This document shows, piece after piece, positions 34,768 to 42,870 of a stretch of 64,000 bases of DNA (position 1 is the stretch's first letter; every line of letters starts with the position of its first letter). The notes beneath the pieces were generated by a model. That model did not search any database, was not told the DNA's origin, and saw only the letters and a list, made by a program, of their open reading frames with translations. The translations under genes and the position numbers were made by a program. Location of the stretch: the NCBI RefSeq assembly GCF_029674545.1, contig NZ_CP121354.1:5403001-5467000 (forward strand), given 5' to 3'. This DNA comes from Mesorhizobium sp. WSM4904 (lineage in GTDB: Bacteria > Pseudomonadota > Alphaproteobacteria > Rhizobiales > Rhizobiaceae).

Positions 34768-36024
34768 CTACGCTGCGGCGGCGGAGCGATGAAAGTGCTC
34801 GTTGAGTTCAAGCATAGCAGCCTCGGCGAGCCTTTCATCATCCTTGCCACGCAAGAGCACACCGCCATTCGGCGAAGACAGGAAAAGGAAGGCCCGGCCA
34901 GACGCCAGCACCACCCAATTCACGACTGGCCCTTCCGCCGTTTGCACCACCGAGTTCGCTGAAACAATGGCATCCGCAGGGTCGAACCCGGCTTTGCGCA
35001 ACAGCAAGTCGACGGCGACTGGAGCATGGTACTGCTCGGCCAATTCAATGACCGTGTTGACCTCCGTCGCTTCGGCACGTCCAAGCTGGACACCGACTCG
35101 CGGCGCGTTGGCCGCGAATGGGTTCTCACCCGGGCGTATGGTGGGAGGGTCTTCAGGGGCGATATGTTCATGAACGGCGACGCGTGTCTTTGTTGCGGCG
35201 CATAGCCGAAGCTCTTTGGCACTGGTGCGCAGTTGGAAGACCATCTGCTTTTCGCCTTCGACATCCAGCATCCTTGCCATACCAAACGCCAGTTTGATTT
35301 CCGATGGAGATATCTTTGCGCAGGCGAGACCGGCGCCGACCTCGCGCTCGCTCAACATCTGGCGCACCAGTTTGCCGACAGACTCGTGAAGAAGCCTGCC
35401 TTCCCGCTGGGGGTTGGACAGCACTAGTCGATCGATTGCGTCGTCGTAGTCGTCATCATCGACAATTTGCAGATCGGGCCAAGAAGTGATCCAGCGCGCG
35501 AGCAAACTGTCCAGCGGCGCGGCTTCGTCTGCTTCGTAGAACGCATCATCGAGCGTATCAAGGAAATCGTCGCGACCACCTTCGAAGCCTGTTTGCGTCG
35601 CCGCTTTGTCGGGATGTTTGGCAACCCAAGCTGACATTTTTTCCAAAGTCGCCAACTGCCCCTTTGCCCCGCAAGCGTTGAGTCCAGCTCTGGCGTTGGC
35701 AATCATGGTGTCGATTTCCCTGGCGGCATTGTGAATGAACTGACTATGGCCGCCGTTCTTTACTTCAGAGGAATACCAATCCGTGTGAAAGACCTGCATC
35801 GCCTTAGGGTTGATCTCCGGATAACGATAGAGCCCTTTGGAAATCATCGTCACGGCGAATTGCATGACTGCTAAGACTAGGTCAAAAGGCCTCTCACTGG
35901 CCTTCTCGACCTTCGAACGAGACACTGTAATCAGAGGTACGGGCAGGTCGACTCCTTTGTTTTGGGAAACGGGCGGTGTCTTCTCGGACGCCCCCTTGGA
36001 CTTGCGCGAGAAAAAGCCAAACAT
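34768..36024 (-). CDS. DUF4375 (DMP19-like) domain protein with a C-terminal extension
   Basis: 418 residues. The N-terminal ~130 carry the block FHTDWYSSEVKNGGHSQFIHN, close to the DMP19/DUF4375 consensus of proteins with unknown role. The N-terminus (MFGFFSRKSKGASEKT) is basic. The C-terminal half (RVGVQLGRAEATEVNTVIELAEQ... NWVVLASGRAFLFLSSPNGGVLLRGKDDERLAEAAM) is not one I recognise. Base use is somewhat less GC-rich than its neighbours. It is bounded downstream by the psd promoter region and upstream by the ABM-like gene. Confidence 0.7.
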   Translation of the reverse strand: MFGFFSRKSKGASEKTPPVSQNKGVDLPVPLITVSRSKVEKASERPFDLVLAVMQFAVTMISKGLYRYPEINPKAMQVFHTDWYSSEVKNGGHSQFIHNAAREIDTMIANARAGLNACGAKGQLATLEKMSAWVAKHPDKAATQTGFEGGRDDFLDTLDDAFYEADEAAPLDSLLARWITSWPDLQIVDDDDYDDAIDRLVLSNPQREGRLLHESVGKLVRQMLSEREVGAGLACAKISPSEIKLAFGMARMLDVEGEKQMVFQLRTSAKELRLCAATKTRVAVHEHIAPEDPPTIRPGENPFAANAPRVGVQLGRAEATEVNTVIELAEQYHAPVAVDLLLRKAGFDPADAIVSANSVVQTAEGPVVNWVVLASGRAFLFLSSPNGGVLLRGKDDERLAEAAMLELNEHFHRSAAAA

Positions 36025-36124
36025 CGAATGTTTCCGTAGTTCAAAGACCGGTTTTTATTCTGCCCAGACAATATCAGTTGTCGTTGAGGATAAAACCCCC
36101 AGCTCATCTGCCGGGATAGAGTGG

Positions 36125-36158
36125 GCGACGCCCGCGCCAGACAGGCGCTGGGCGTCGT
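36125..36158 (-). terminator. Hairpin upstream of DUF4375 gene
   Basis: GCGACGCCC (36125-36133) and GGGCGTCGT (36150-36158) pair with one wobble, and GCGCC/GGCGC pair inside. It lies after the ABM-like gene (which ends at 36174) and has no T-run, so it is likely a decay-blocking or weak terminator hairpin. Confidence 0.35.
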
Positions 36159-36173
36159 AGCGCTAAATGAGCC

Positions 36174-36515
36174 TTACACCTCCGGCACGCGCTGATAGTT
36201 GGCGATGTCGGCCTTGACACCGAGGCGGGCGATCGTTTCCTGCGGGCTGAAGGCGATGCGCTCGTGGGCGGCCTTGACGATCGGCACCACCTTGTCGACC
36301 GCGGCCTGGCTTTCCCATTCGACCATGGTGACGATGTTGAATTCGCCCGGGCCGGAAAACTGCTCGAGCAGGAAGTCCTGCACGAAGCCCTCCTGCTGGC
36401 GCAGCAATTCATGCGTCATGAAGACCTTGCTCAGGATTTCGTCGCGCGCCGACGCCGGGACGACGAACTTGTCGACCCGAAAGACGCTGCCATCGCGTTG
36501 ATTCTTATTGCTCAT
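36174..36515 (-). CDS. Antibiotic biosynthesis monooxygenase (ABM)-like protein
   Basis: 113 residues with the ABM ferredoxin-like fold pattern: FRVDKFVVPASARDEILSKVFMTHELLRQQEGFVQDFLLE and NIVTMVEWESQAAVDKVVPIVKAAHERIAF. Such proteins include monooxygenases for polyketide or quinone chemistry and unrelated stress-protein relatives; no substrate is indicated. It is monocistronic between palindromic repeats. Confidence 0.72.
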   Translation of the reverse strand: MSNKNQRDGSVFRVDKFVVPASARDEILSKVFMTHELLRQQEGFVQDFLLEQFSGPGEFNIVTMVEWESQAAVDKVVPIVKAAHERIAFSPQETIARLGVKADIANYQRVPEV

Positions 36516-36610
36516 TTCGATCTGTCTCCGTTCTTGGAAGGCTTGCTTCGCAGGGGCTCGGAGACGGTTTGCAAGCTCAAGCTAGGTTGAGGTCAAGGGG
36601 AATTTGTCCT

Positions 36611-36761
36611 TCCCTTCTCCCCTTGTGGGAGAAGGTGGATCGGCGCGAAGCGCCGAGACGGATGAGGGGTGTTCCAGGGAACGCCAGCGTCTCACTCCGC
36701 TGGAACACCCCTCATCCGGCCGCTTCGCGGCCACCTTCTCACACAGGGGGAGAAGGAGAAG
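36611..36761. repeat. Palindromic repeat (CCTTCTCCC...GGATGAGGGGTG family)
   Basis: Two arms, CCTTCTCCCCTTGTGGGAGA ... GGATGAGGGGTGTTCC and GGAACACCCCTCATCC ... GGGGGAGAAGG, pair across a ~27-base middle. It is the same family as 30543-30732, with ABC exporter sequence starting 3 bases after it. Confidence 0.88.
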
Positions 36762-36763
36762 CC

Positions 36764-38647
36764 TCAGCTCACCTCCGACGTCCTCCGCCGCACAATAACC
36801 CCCAGCTCGTCGCTTTCGCGGGCGATGCGCAGGCGCTCCTCGGCTTCGGTGGCCTCGCGCTGGCGGTCCCACATCGAGGCGTAGAGGCCGTGCCTGGCGA
36901 GCAGCGCCGCATGGGTGCCGCGCTCGGCGATCTGGCCATCCTTGAGCACGATGATCTCGTCGGCCGAGATCACCGTCGACAGGCGGTGGGCGATGACGAT
37001 GGTGGTGCGGCCCTTGCTGACGAGGTCGAGCGCCGCCTGGATCTCCTGCTCGGTCTGGGTGTCGAGCGCCGAGGTCGCCTCGTCGAGCATCAGGATCGGC
37101 GGGGCTTTCAGGATGGTGCGGGCGATCGCGACGCGCTGCTTCTCGCCGCCCGACAGCTTCAGGCCGCGCTCGCCGACCATCGAGCGATAACCTTCGGGCA
37201 GCTTGGCGATGAACGGCCCGATCTGGGCGAGCTCGGCGGCCTTGCGCACCTCCTCCTCGCTGGCGCCGACCCGGCCGTAGCGGATATTGTAGGCGATGGT
37301 GTCGTTGAAGAGCACCGTGTCCTGCGGCACCATGCCGAGCACGGCGCGCAGGCTTTCCTGCGTGACATCGCGGATGTCCTGGCCGTCGATCAGCACCTGG
37401 CCGCCCTGGACGTCGTAGAAACGGAAGAGCAGTCTGGAGATGGTCGACTTGCCGGCGCCCGAAGGACCGACGATCGCCACCGTCTTGCCCGCCGGCACCT
37501 CGAAGGAGACGCCTTTCAGGATCTTGCGGTTCGGATCGTAGGAGAAGTGCACATCGCGGAATTCGACCTTGCCGGGGCCGACCTTAAGCGGCCTGGCGTC
37601 CGGCTTGTCGACGATCTCCTGCGGCACGTCGAGCAGGTCGAACATGTGTTCGATATCGGTCAAGCCTTGCCGGATCTCGCGGTAGATGAAACCGATGAAG
37701 TTGAGCGGGACCGAAAGCTGCATCAGCATGGCGTTGATGAAGACGAAATCGCCGACCGACTGCGTGCCCGCCTGCACCTCCAGCGCCGACATGCACATGA
37801 CGATGACGGTGCCGAGACCGAAGATGAAGCCCTGGCCGAAGTTCAGCCAGCCGAGCGACGTCCAGGTCTTCGTGGCCGCAATCTCGTAGCGCGCCATCGA
37901 GCGGTCGAAGCGCTCGGCCTCCATGCGCTCGTTGGTGAAATATTTGACCGTCTCGAAATTCAGAAGCGAGTCGATCGCCTTGGTGTTGGCGTCGGTGTCG
38001 CTGTCGTTCATGTCGCGGCGGATCGAGATGCGCCAATCGCTGGCCTTGACCGTGAACCAGACATAGATCCAAACGGTGACCGCCACCACGGCCACATATT
38101 TCCAGCCATAGGTGTAGGCGAAGATGCCGGCCGTCAGCGCAAATTCGAGGATGGTCGGCGCCGTGTTCAGCATGACGAAGCGCACGATCGTCTCGATGCC
38201 CTTGGTGCCGCGCTCGATGATGCGCGACAGACCGCCGGTGCGGCGCTCGAGATGGAAGCGCAGCGACAGCTGATGCATGTGGACGAAGGTGCGGAAGGCG
38301 AGCTGGCGCACCGCATATTGGCCGACGCGGGCAAACAGCGCGTCGCGCAGCTGGTTGAAGCCAAGCTGCACCAGCCTGAGCACATTGTAGGCGACGACCA
38401 GCATCACCGGCGCCAGCATGAAGGCAGGCAGAGGCGGCGGCGTCTTCGAGCCGTGGGCGAGCGCATCGGTCGCCCATTTGAAGAAATAGGGACCGGCGAC
38501 CAGCGTGAGCTTGGCGACGACCAGCAGCAGCGTCGCCCAGGTGACGCGGGCTCTCAGATCGGCGCGGTCGGCCGGCCACATATAGGGCCACAGGTTGCGC
38601 AGTGTGGTGAGGGTGCCGGATTCGGCGGAGACGGTCTTGTCGGCCAC
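36764..38647 (-). CDS. Atm1/HMT1-like ABC exporter (fused permease and ATPase)
   Basis: 627 residues. The membrane domain has six helices, including YVAVVAVTVWIYVWFTV and QGFIFGLGTVIVMCMSAL, and a block SKAIDSLLNFETVKYFTNERMEAERFD typical of Atm1-type exporters (TKAIDSLLNFETVKYF). The ATPase has Walker A GPSGAGKST, signature LSGGEKQR and Walker B ILMLDEAT. Atm1-family members export glutathione- or metal-linked compounds. GTG 38647 is chosen because the preceding codons run into the ArsR gene region and AAGG lies 7 bases upstream. It starts 25 bases after the ArsR stop, so they form one unit. Confidence 0.85.
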   Translation of the reverse strand: MADKTVSAESGTLTTLRNLWPYMWPADRADLRARVTWATLLLVVAKLTLVAGPYFFKWATDALAHGSKTPPPLPAFMLAPVMLVVAYNVLRLVQLGFNQLRDALFARVGQYAVRQLAFRTFVHMHQLSLRFHLERRTGGLSRIIERGTKGIETIVRFVMLNTAPTILEFALTAGIFAYTYGWKYVAVVAVTVWIYVWFTVKASDWRISIRRDMNDSDTDANTKAIDSLLNFETVKYFTNERMEAERFDRSMARYEIAATKTWTSLGWLNFGQGFIFGLGTVIVMCMSALEVQAGTQSVGDFVFINAMLMQLSVPLNFIGFIYREIRQGLTDIEHMFDLLDVPQEIVDKPDARPLKVGPGKVEFRDVHFSYDPNRKILKGVSFEVPAGKTVAIVGPSGAGKSTISRLLFRFYDVQGGQVLIDGQDIRDVTQESLRAVLGMVPQDTVLFNDTIAYNIRYGRVGASEEEVRKAAELAQIGPFIAKLPEGYRSMVGERGLKLSGGEKQRVAIARTILKAPPILMLDEATSALDTQTEQEIQAALDLVSKGRTTIVIAHRLSTVISADEIIVLKDGQIAERGTHAALLARHGLYASMWDRQREATEAEERLRIARESDELGVIVRRRTSEVS

Positions 38648-38672
38648 TAGTCTTGCCTTTTGGGTGAGAGGG

Positions 38673-38993
38673 TCAGCGGCTGAAGCAGCAGGAGTTGACG
38701 AGTTGATCGAGCAAGCCGGAAACGCCGGCGAGCGCGGCGTGGTCGACCGCATAGCGCGAGCGCTGGCGGTCGGGCTCGAAGCGGACCAGCCCCGCCTCGA
38801 CCAGGATCTTCAGATGTTGCGAAACGGTCGACTGTGCGAGGTCGAGATGGTCGACCACCTCGCGGCAGGAGCAGCAGCGGCTGGCCGATAGATGCCTCAG
38901 GATCTCGATGCGCGCGGGATGCGAGAGTGCGGCAAACCGCGCGGCGATGGCGCGGCTGTCGAGCGCGCGGTTTTCAGACAGGGATTCGATCAT
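38673..38993 (-). CDS. ArsR-family repressor with Cys-rich sensor sites
   Basis: 106 residues. The winged-helix region ALSHPARIEILRHLSASRCCSCREVVDHLDLAQSTVSQHLKILVEAGLV is an ArsR/SmtB HTH, with Cys40, Cys41 and Cys43 in the helix that carries the ArsR metal-site Cys and a CC pair (Cys102, Cys103) near the C-terminus. This suggests thiolate binding of arsenic, mercury or another soft metal. It is followed at once by the ABC exporter gene, which it most likely represses. It has a plausible start at 38993. Confidence 0.85.
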   Translation of the reverse strand: MIESLSENRALDSRAIAARFAALSHPARIEILRHLSASRCCSCREVVDHLDLAQSTVSQHLKILVEAGLVRFEPDRQRSRYAVDHAALAGVSGLLDQLVNSCCFSR

Positions 38994-39056
38994 CGTTCAT
39001 CGGCGATAGACGATGAGCGATGGGAGGGCAAGCTAGGCGGACGGGTAGCACCGGTA

Positions 39057-39210
39057 ATCTCCCCCCTTGAGGGGAGATGTCGCCGAAGGCGACAGAGGGG
39101 TCGTCTCACATAGATCGCCGAGATCGCCTGTCGCAGAGGATGCCGGCGCTCCATGCGCGAGGACCCCCTCTGGCCTGCCGGCCATCTCCCCCTCGAGAGG
39201 GGAGATTGGC
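39057..39210. repeat. Palindromic repeat (GGACATCTCC/GGAGATGTC family)
   Basis: Arms ATCTCCCCCCTTGAGGGGAG ... GACAGAGGGG and CCCCTCTGGCCTGCCGGCCA ... GAGAGGGGAGAT pair imperfectly around a ~45-base centre. It lies between the ArsR promoter side and the LysM gene's 3' end and fills most of 38994-39213. Confidence 0.8.
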
Positions 39211-39213
39211 GCC

Positions 39214-40665
39214 CTACTCCGTCTTCGGCATGGTCATCTGGTCGCCCATGGCCTTCATGTCGGCAGGCTCGCCTTCCTTCGACTTGCCGGGGACCTTGAA
39301 GACCTGGCCGGGCCAGATGCGATCGGGATCGCGGATCTGGTCCTGATTGGCGAGGTAGATGGTCGAGAAGCGCGTGCCGTGGCCATAGACCCGCCGCGAG
39401 ATGCGCCAGAGCGTATCGTTGCGGCGGATGATGACGGAGCCGTCGGCATGCTCGAGTTTGGGCGCGACCGTCTCGGCCGCACCGGCCGAAGGTGTCGCTT
39501 CCGCGACCTTGGCCGGCGCCTCGGCGGCAGGCTTGGCCCCGGCGGGCTTGGCCTCATTGGGCGCGACGGCGGCGATCGACTCGCCTGGCTCGCGCTCGAA
39601 CGGCACGGCGGCGCGGGCGACGACCTTCACGCCGTCATCGGCAAGGCCGTCGACATGGATGGTGTAGTTGCCGACGGGTATGTCGCGCTTCGCCTCGATC
39701 AGGAAATGGCCATCGGGCGAGGTCTTGGCCTCGCCGAGCAGCATGTCGTCGGCATAGGCTCGGACCTTGCGGCCGGGATCGGCCGTGCCGGCAACGTAGA
39801 TCTTGCTGCCGTCGATCTCGACTGCCTCGACGGCAATCTTGGGTTCGCCCGCGGCGGCCGCGGGCGCCGGCGTTGCCGGGGCGGAAGCCTGGCCGGTGGC
39901 GGCCGGGGCCTGAGTGGCTGGCGCCGCGGTGGACGCCGCCGGCGCTGTTGCGCCACCAGCCGGCGCCTGAGCGGCAGCCTGGCCGGCGGCCGGCGCGGCC
40001 GGTTTGGCCTCCGGCTGCGGAACGGTGATCAGTTCGGACGGCTTGCCCGGCTCCTCGACCATCGCCAGCACCTGGCCGGTCGGGCTCTGCGGCACCGAGA
40101 CGACGGCGGTCTGCGCCGAGGCGACGGTGACGCCGCCGGCGGTGGCGCGCAGCGTGATCGTGTAGTCGCCCGGCTTCAGCGGATCGTCGAGCACGATGGC
40201 GAAGGCGCCGTCGGGGCCGGCATCGGTCGAGCCGAGCACCGTCCCGCCGTTCAGGATCTCGACCTTGGCGTTGGGCGCGGCATTGCCGGCCACCACGATC
40301 GAGCCGTCGCCTTCGACACGCACGACGTCGAAAGTCGGCAATATCGGACCGGCGGCGGGCGCCTGGGCGGCCGGCGCGGATGCCGCCGGGGCCGTCGCGT
40401 CGTTGGCCGGGGCCATTGCATTGTTGGCGGGCGCCATCTTGTTGGCCGGGGCCATCGTGTTGGCCGGCGCCTGCGGCAGGCGCGCCTCGGTGGACGTGCT
40501 GTTGGATTCAGCCGGCCTGGTGTCCGCTTGCGGAAGTGCCGCGACCTGTGCCGGCTTCTCTTTGCTGATGTAGGGGTCGAGCGCGCCCGACCCGTAGGCG
40601 ACCGCCGCGACGACGGCAACGCCGCCCGCCGCGAACAAAAACGCCTTGGAAGGATTGATAGCCAT
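39214..40665 (-). CDS. Envelope protein with LysM domain and Ala/Pro-rich linkers
   Basis: 483 residues. An N-terminal hydrophobic anchor (FLFAAGGVAVVAAVAYGSG) is followed by an Ala/Pro-rich spacer with an imperfect repeat of PANxMAPAN type. Two Ig-like regions follow (GDGSIVVAGNAAPNAKVEILNGG and KIYVAGTADPGRKVRAYADD), each with the pattern of a bacterial Ig-like/big domain. The C-terminal LysM repeat (VIIRRNDTLWRISRRVYGHGTRFSTIYLANQDQIRDPDRIWPGQVFKV) should bind peptidoglycan or chitin-like glycan. Its role is probably cell-envelope attachment. Length and linker composition vary widely in this family. Confidence 0.8.
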   Translation of the reverse strand: MAINPSKAFLFAAGGVAVVAAVAYGSGALDPYISKEKPAQVAALPQADTRPAESNSTSTEARLPQAPANTMAPANKMAPANNAMAPANDATAPAASAPAAQAPAAGPILPTFDVVRVEGDGSIVVAGNAAPNAKVEILNGGTVLGSTDAGPDGAFAIVLDDPLKPGDYTITLRATAGGVTVASAQTAVVSVPQSPTGQVLAMVEEPGKPSELITVPQPEAKPAAPAAGQAAAQAPAGGATAPAASTAAPATQAPAATGQASAPATPAPAAAAGEPKIAVEAVEIDGSKIYVAGTADPGRKVRAYADDMLLGEAKTSPDGHFLIEAKRDIPVGNYTIHVDGLADDGVKVVARAAVPFEREPGESIAAVAPNEAKPAGAKPAAEAPAKVAEATPSAGAAETVAPKLEHADGSVIIRRNDTLWRISRRVYGHGTRFSTIYLANQDQIRDPDRIWPGQVFKVPGKSKEGEPADMKAMGDQMTMPKTE

Positions 40666-40784
40666 AATCTTTTACTGCCCCCTTAGCCACCTAACGCCGG
40701 TCTAGCGTGTTTTCGGCAAGCTCACAAGAAAAAGCCCGTCCTTGGGCTTGACCGCGCCAACCGTCCCCATCACCAATCATTGCC

Positions 40785-41396
40785 ATGAACACGATTCGAT
40801 CCGTCTGCGTCTATTGCGGTTCGTCTCCGGGCCGCGACGAGGCCTATGTCAAGGCTGGCCATCTGCTCGGCCGCTCGCTGGCGAAATCCGGTCTGCGCCT
40901 GATCTATGGCGGCGGCACCAAGGGGATCATGGGCGCTGTCGCCGAAGGCGCGCTCAAGGCCGGCGGCAAGGTGACCGGCATCATCCCGCGCTTCCTGATC
41001 AACCGCGAGGCGACCGAGACCGCCCTCGACAAGCTCGACGAGCTTCTGATCACCGACAACATGCACGAGCGCAAGCACAGGATGTTCGAGAAATCCGATG
41101 CCTTCGTGGCGCTGCCGGGCGGCATCGGCACGGTCGAGGAGATCGTCGAGATCATGACCTGGGCGCAGCTCGGGCATCACCGCAAGCCAATCGTGTTCGC
41201 CAACATCAAGGGTTTCTGGGACCCAATGCTCTCGCTCATCGAGCACATGTCGGGCGAAGGCTTCATCCATACCGCACATAGGGTCAAGCCGCTGGTGGTC
41301 AACGACCCCGAGGCCATCGTCGCCGCCATCATGGTGGCGGGTTCGTCGGTGGATGCGCCGACGGAAGGCGTGCAGGCGGTGATAGACAAGATGTAG
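40785..41396 (+). CDS. LOG-family nucleotide phosphoribohydrolase
   Basis: 203 residues. The family motif PGGIGTVEE (111-119) and MHERKHRMF (93-101) are present, with YGGGTKGIMG near residue 41. LOG proteins release cytokinin free bases from nucleotide monophosphates in plants and act as AMP/nucleotide hydrolases in bacteria (TIGR00730). In a plant-associated rhizobial relative a role in cytokinin-like metabolism is possible but not shown. It has a weak ribosome site. An octamer minisatellite begins 67 bases after the stop. Confidence 0.88.
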   Translation: MNTIRSVCVYCGSSPGRDEAYVKAGHLLGRSLAKSGLRLIYGGGTKGIMGAVAEGALKAGGKVTGIIPRFLINREATETALDKLDELLITDNMHERKHRMFEKSDAFVALPGGIGTVEEIVEIMTWAQLGHHRKPIVFANIKGFWDPMLSLIEHMSGEGFIHTAHRVKPLVVNDPEAIVAAIMVAGSSVDAPTEGVQAVIDKM

Positions 41397-41401
41397 GTCT
41401 A

Positions 41402-41550
41402 GGGGAGTAAGGCAATAGGGGAGTAAGGGAGTATGTGGGTGACCGCCGGCTGATGAGGTACCCCTACTCCCCTACTCCCCTACTCCCCTACTCCCCTACT
41501 CCCCTACTCCCCTACTCCCCTACTCCCCTACTCCCCTACTCCCCTACTGC
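41402..41550. repeat. Octanucleotide tandem repeat with inverted copies
   Basis: CTACTCCC occurs in ten perfect tandem copies at 41464-41543, with a diverged copy after it. Reverse-complement copies (GGGAGTA) occur at 41403-41433, so a long hairpin is possible. The stop codon of the LysR gene (41536-41538) lies inside the array, on the reverse strand. The tract is a candidate for slipped-strand change. Confidence 0.95.
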
Positions 41551-42420
41551 CTTCCTCAAATCCCCAATCACCGCCCTCCGATCATTGCGGCGCCAGGCGA
41601 GATGGATTTCAACGCTGCGCTTGAACCAGGGCATATCGCGAAAGACGATGCCGGCCGGCACCGCGTCGCGCAGGCTTTCCTGCACGGTGGCCAGGCCGAG
41701 GCCGGCACTGACAAGGCCGAGCGAAGTCAACGGATCGGCCGTCTCATAGGCGATGTCGGGCACGAAGCCGGCCTCGACGCAGGCCGCGAGAAACTGCGCG
41801 CGGTTGGTGTCGTCGGGCTGGCGCACGACGGTGATCCAGACACGGCCGTCGAGATGGCTGGGCTGGATGTCGGCGACACCTGCAAGCGGATCGCCCTCGG
41901 GGATCGCGAGCACCAGCGGTTCGCGCCGCACCAGCATGCTGTCCAGGTCCGGATCGCTCTTCGGGGCCGGCGCATAGACGAAGCCGAGGTCGAGCGCCCG
42001 GCTTCGCAGATCTTCGAATTGCGCGGCCGTGCGGCGGCTGCGCAATTGCAGATGGAAATCCGGCCGCTCGCGGCGGAATTCCCTGAGCATGACGGCGATC
42101 AGCCCGGCATGCACCGCGCCCTCGACATAACCGATGGCAAGGCTGCCGGCGGCGCCGCTGGCAAGGTTGCGGCCGAGCTCCTCCAGCCTCGCGGCATTGG
42201 CGAGCAGCGTGCGGGCCTCCGCCAGGAAAGCCCTGCCTTCGGCGTTGAGATGGACGCGCTGCTTCGCCCGCTCGAAGAGCGTGACGCCGATCTGTTCTTC
42301 GAGCTGCATGATCTGCCGGCTCAAGGGCGATTGAGAGATGTGCAGCTGCTGGGCCGCGCGGCCGACATTGCCGGCCTCGGCGACGGCGACGAAATATCTT
42401 ACCTGGCGCAGGTCGAGCAT
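41536..42420 (-). CDS. LysR-family transcriptional regulator
   Basis: 294 residues with the LysR N-terminal HTH (LRQVRYFVAVAEAGNVGRAAQQLHISQSPLSRQIMQLEEQIGVTLFERAKQRV) and a ~200-residue sensor domain. It is divergent from a small muconolactone-isomerase-like gene, with 118 bases between starts, the usual place for LysR control. The final codons (AVGE) and the stop are read from the octamer tandem repeat, so that end is unusual, though the rest of the domain is complete. Confidence 0.88.
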   Translation of the reverse strand: MLDLRQVRYFVAVAEAGNVGRAAQQLHISQSPLSRQIMQLEEQIGVTLFERAKQRVHLNAEGRAFLAEARTLLANAARLEELGRNLASGAAGSLAIGYVEGAVHAGLIAVMLREFRRERPDFHLQLRSRRTAAQFEDLRSRALDLGFVYAPAPKSDPDLDSMLVRREPLVLAIPEGDPLAGVADIQPSHLDGRVWITVVRQPDDTNRAQFLAACVEAGFVPDIAYETADPLTSLGLVSAGLGLATVQESLRDAVPAGIVFRDMPWFKRSVEIHLAWRRNDRRAVIGDLRKAVGE

Positions 42421-42538
42421 TTTTTTGCCCCTTTGGCTTCAAGTCCTAACAGGTCTGAACTTTAGCCTAATCAGTCTTGGACAGTCTGACCAGCCGGCGC
42501 GATATCTCCTCGCATCAACCGGCCACAAGGAGACCGCC

Positions 42539-42829
42539 ATGCAGTTCTTTGCCCTTCTCGCCCGCAACACCCAGAAGTTCAGCGACGCCGATTTCGCGCC
42601 GCTGCTTCCCAATGAGTCCGAGCAACGCAAGACCCTTTATGCGCAGGGCGCCGTGCGCCAGATCTGGAACCGCGGCGATATTCCCGGCAGCGGCATGATG
42701 TTCGAGGCGGCCGACGACAAGGAGGTGCGCGGCCATCTCGCCACTCTGCCGCTGGTCGAGGCCGGCATGATGGAGATCGCGGCAATCGTGCCGCTCAACC
42801 CCTACCCCGGCTTCGGGCCGAAGCGCTGA
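42539..42829 (+). CDS. Muconolactone-isomerase/YCII-like small protein
   Basis: 96 residues with the dimeric alpha/beta-barrel pattern (MQFFALLARNTQKFSDADFAPLLPNESEQRKTLYAQGAVRQIWNRGDIPGSGMMFEAADDKEVRGHLATLPLVEAGMM). This fold covers muconolactone isomerases, YCII enzymes and similar dimeric ferredoxin-like folds; the specific reaction is unknown. AAGGAGACCGCC precedes ATG 42539. It is probably controlled by the divergent LysR. Confidence 0.75.
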   Translation: MQFFALLARNTQKFSDADFAPLLPNESEQRKTLYAQGAVRQIWNRGDIPGSGMMFEAADDKEVRGHLATLPLVEAGMMEIAAIVPLNPYPGFGPKR

Positions 42830-42870
42830 GACCGGCATGGAGATCGGTGCTGCCGCTCGTCCGGCAGCAC

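Noticed and set aside
41464..41543. Possible CRISPR-like array
   Set aside because: The units are 8 bases and directly adjacent with no spacers; it is a minisatellite.
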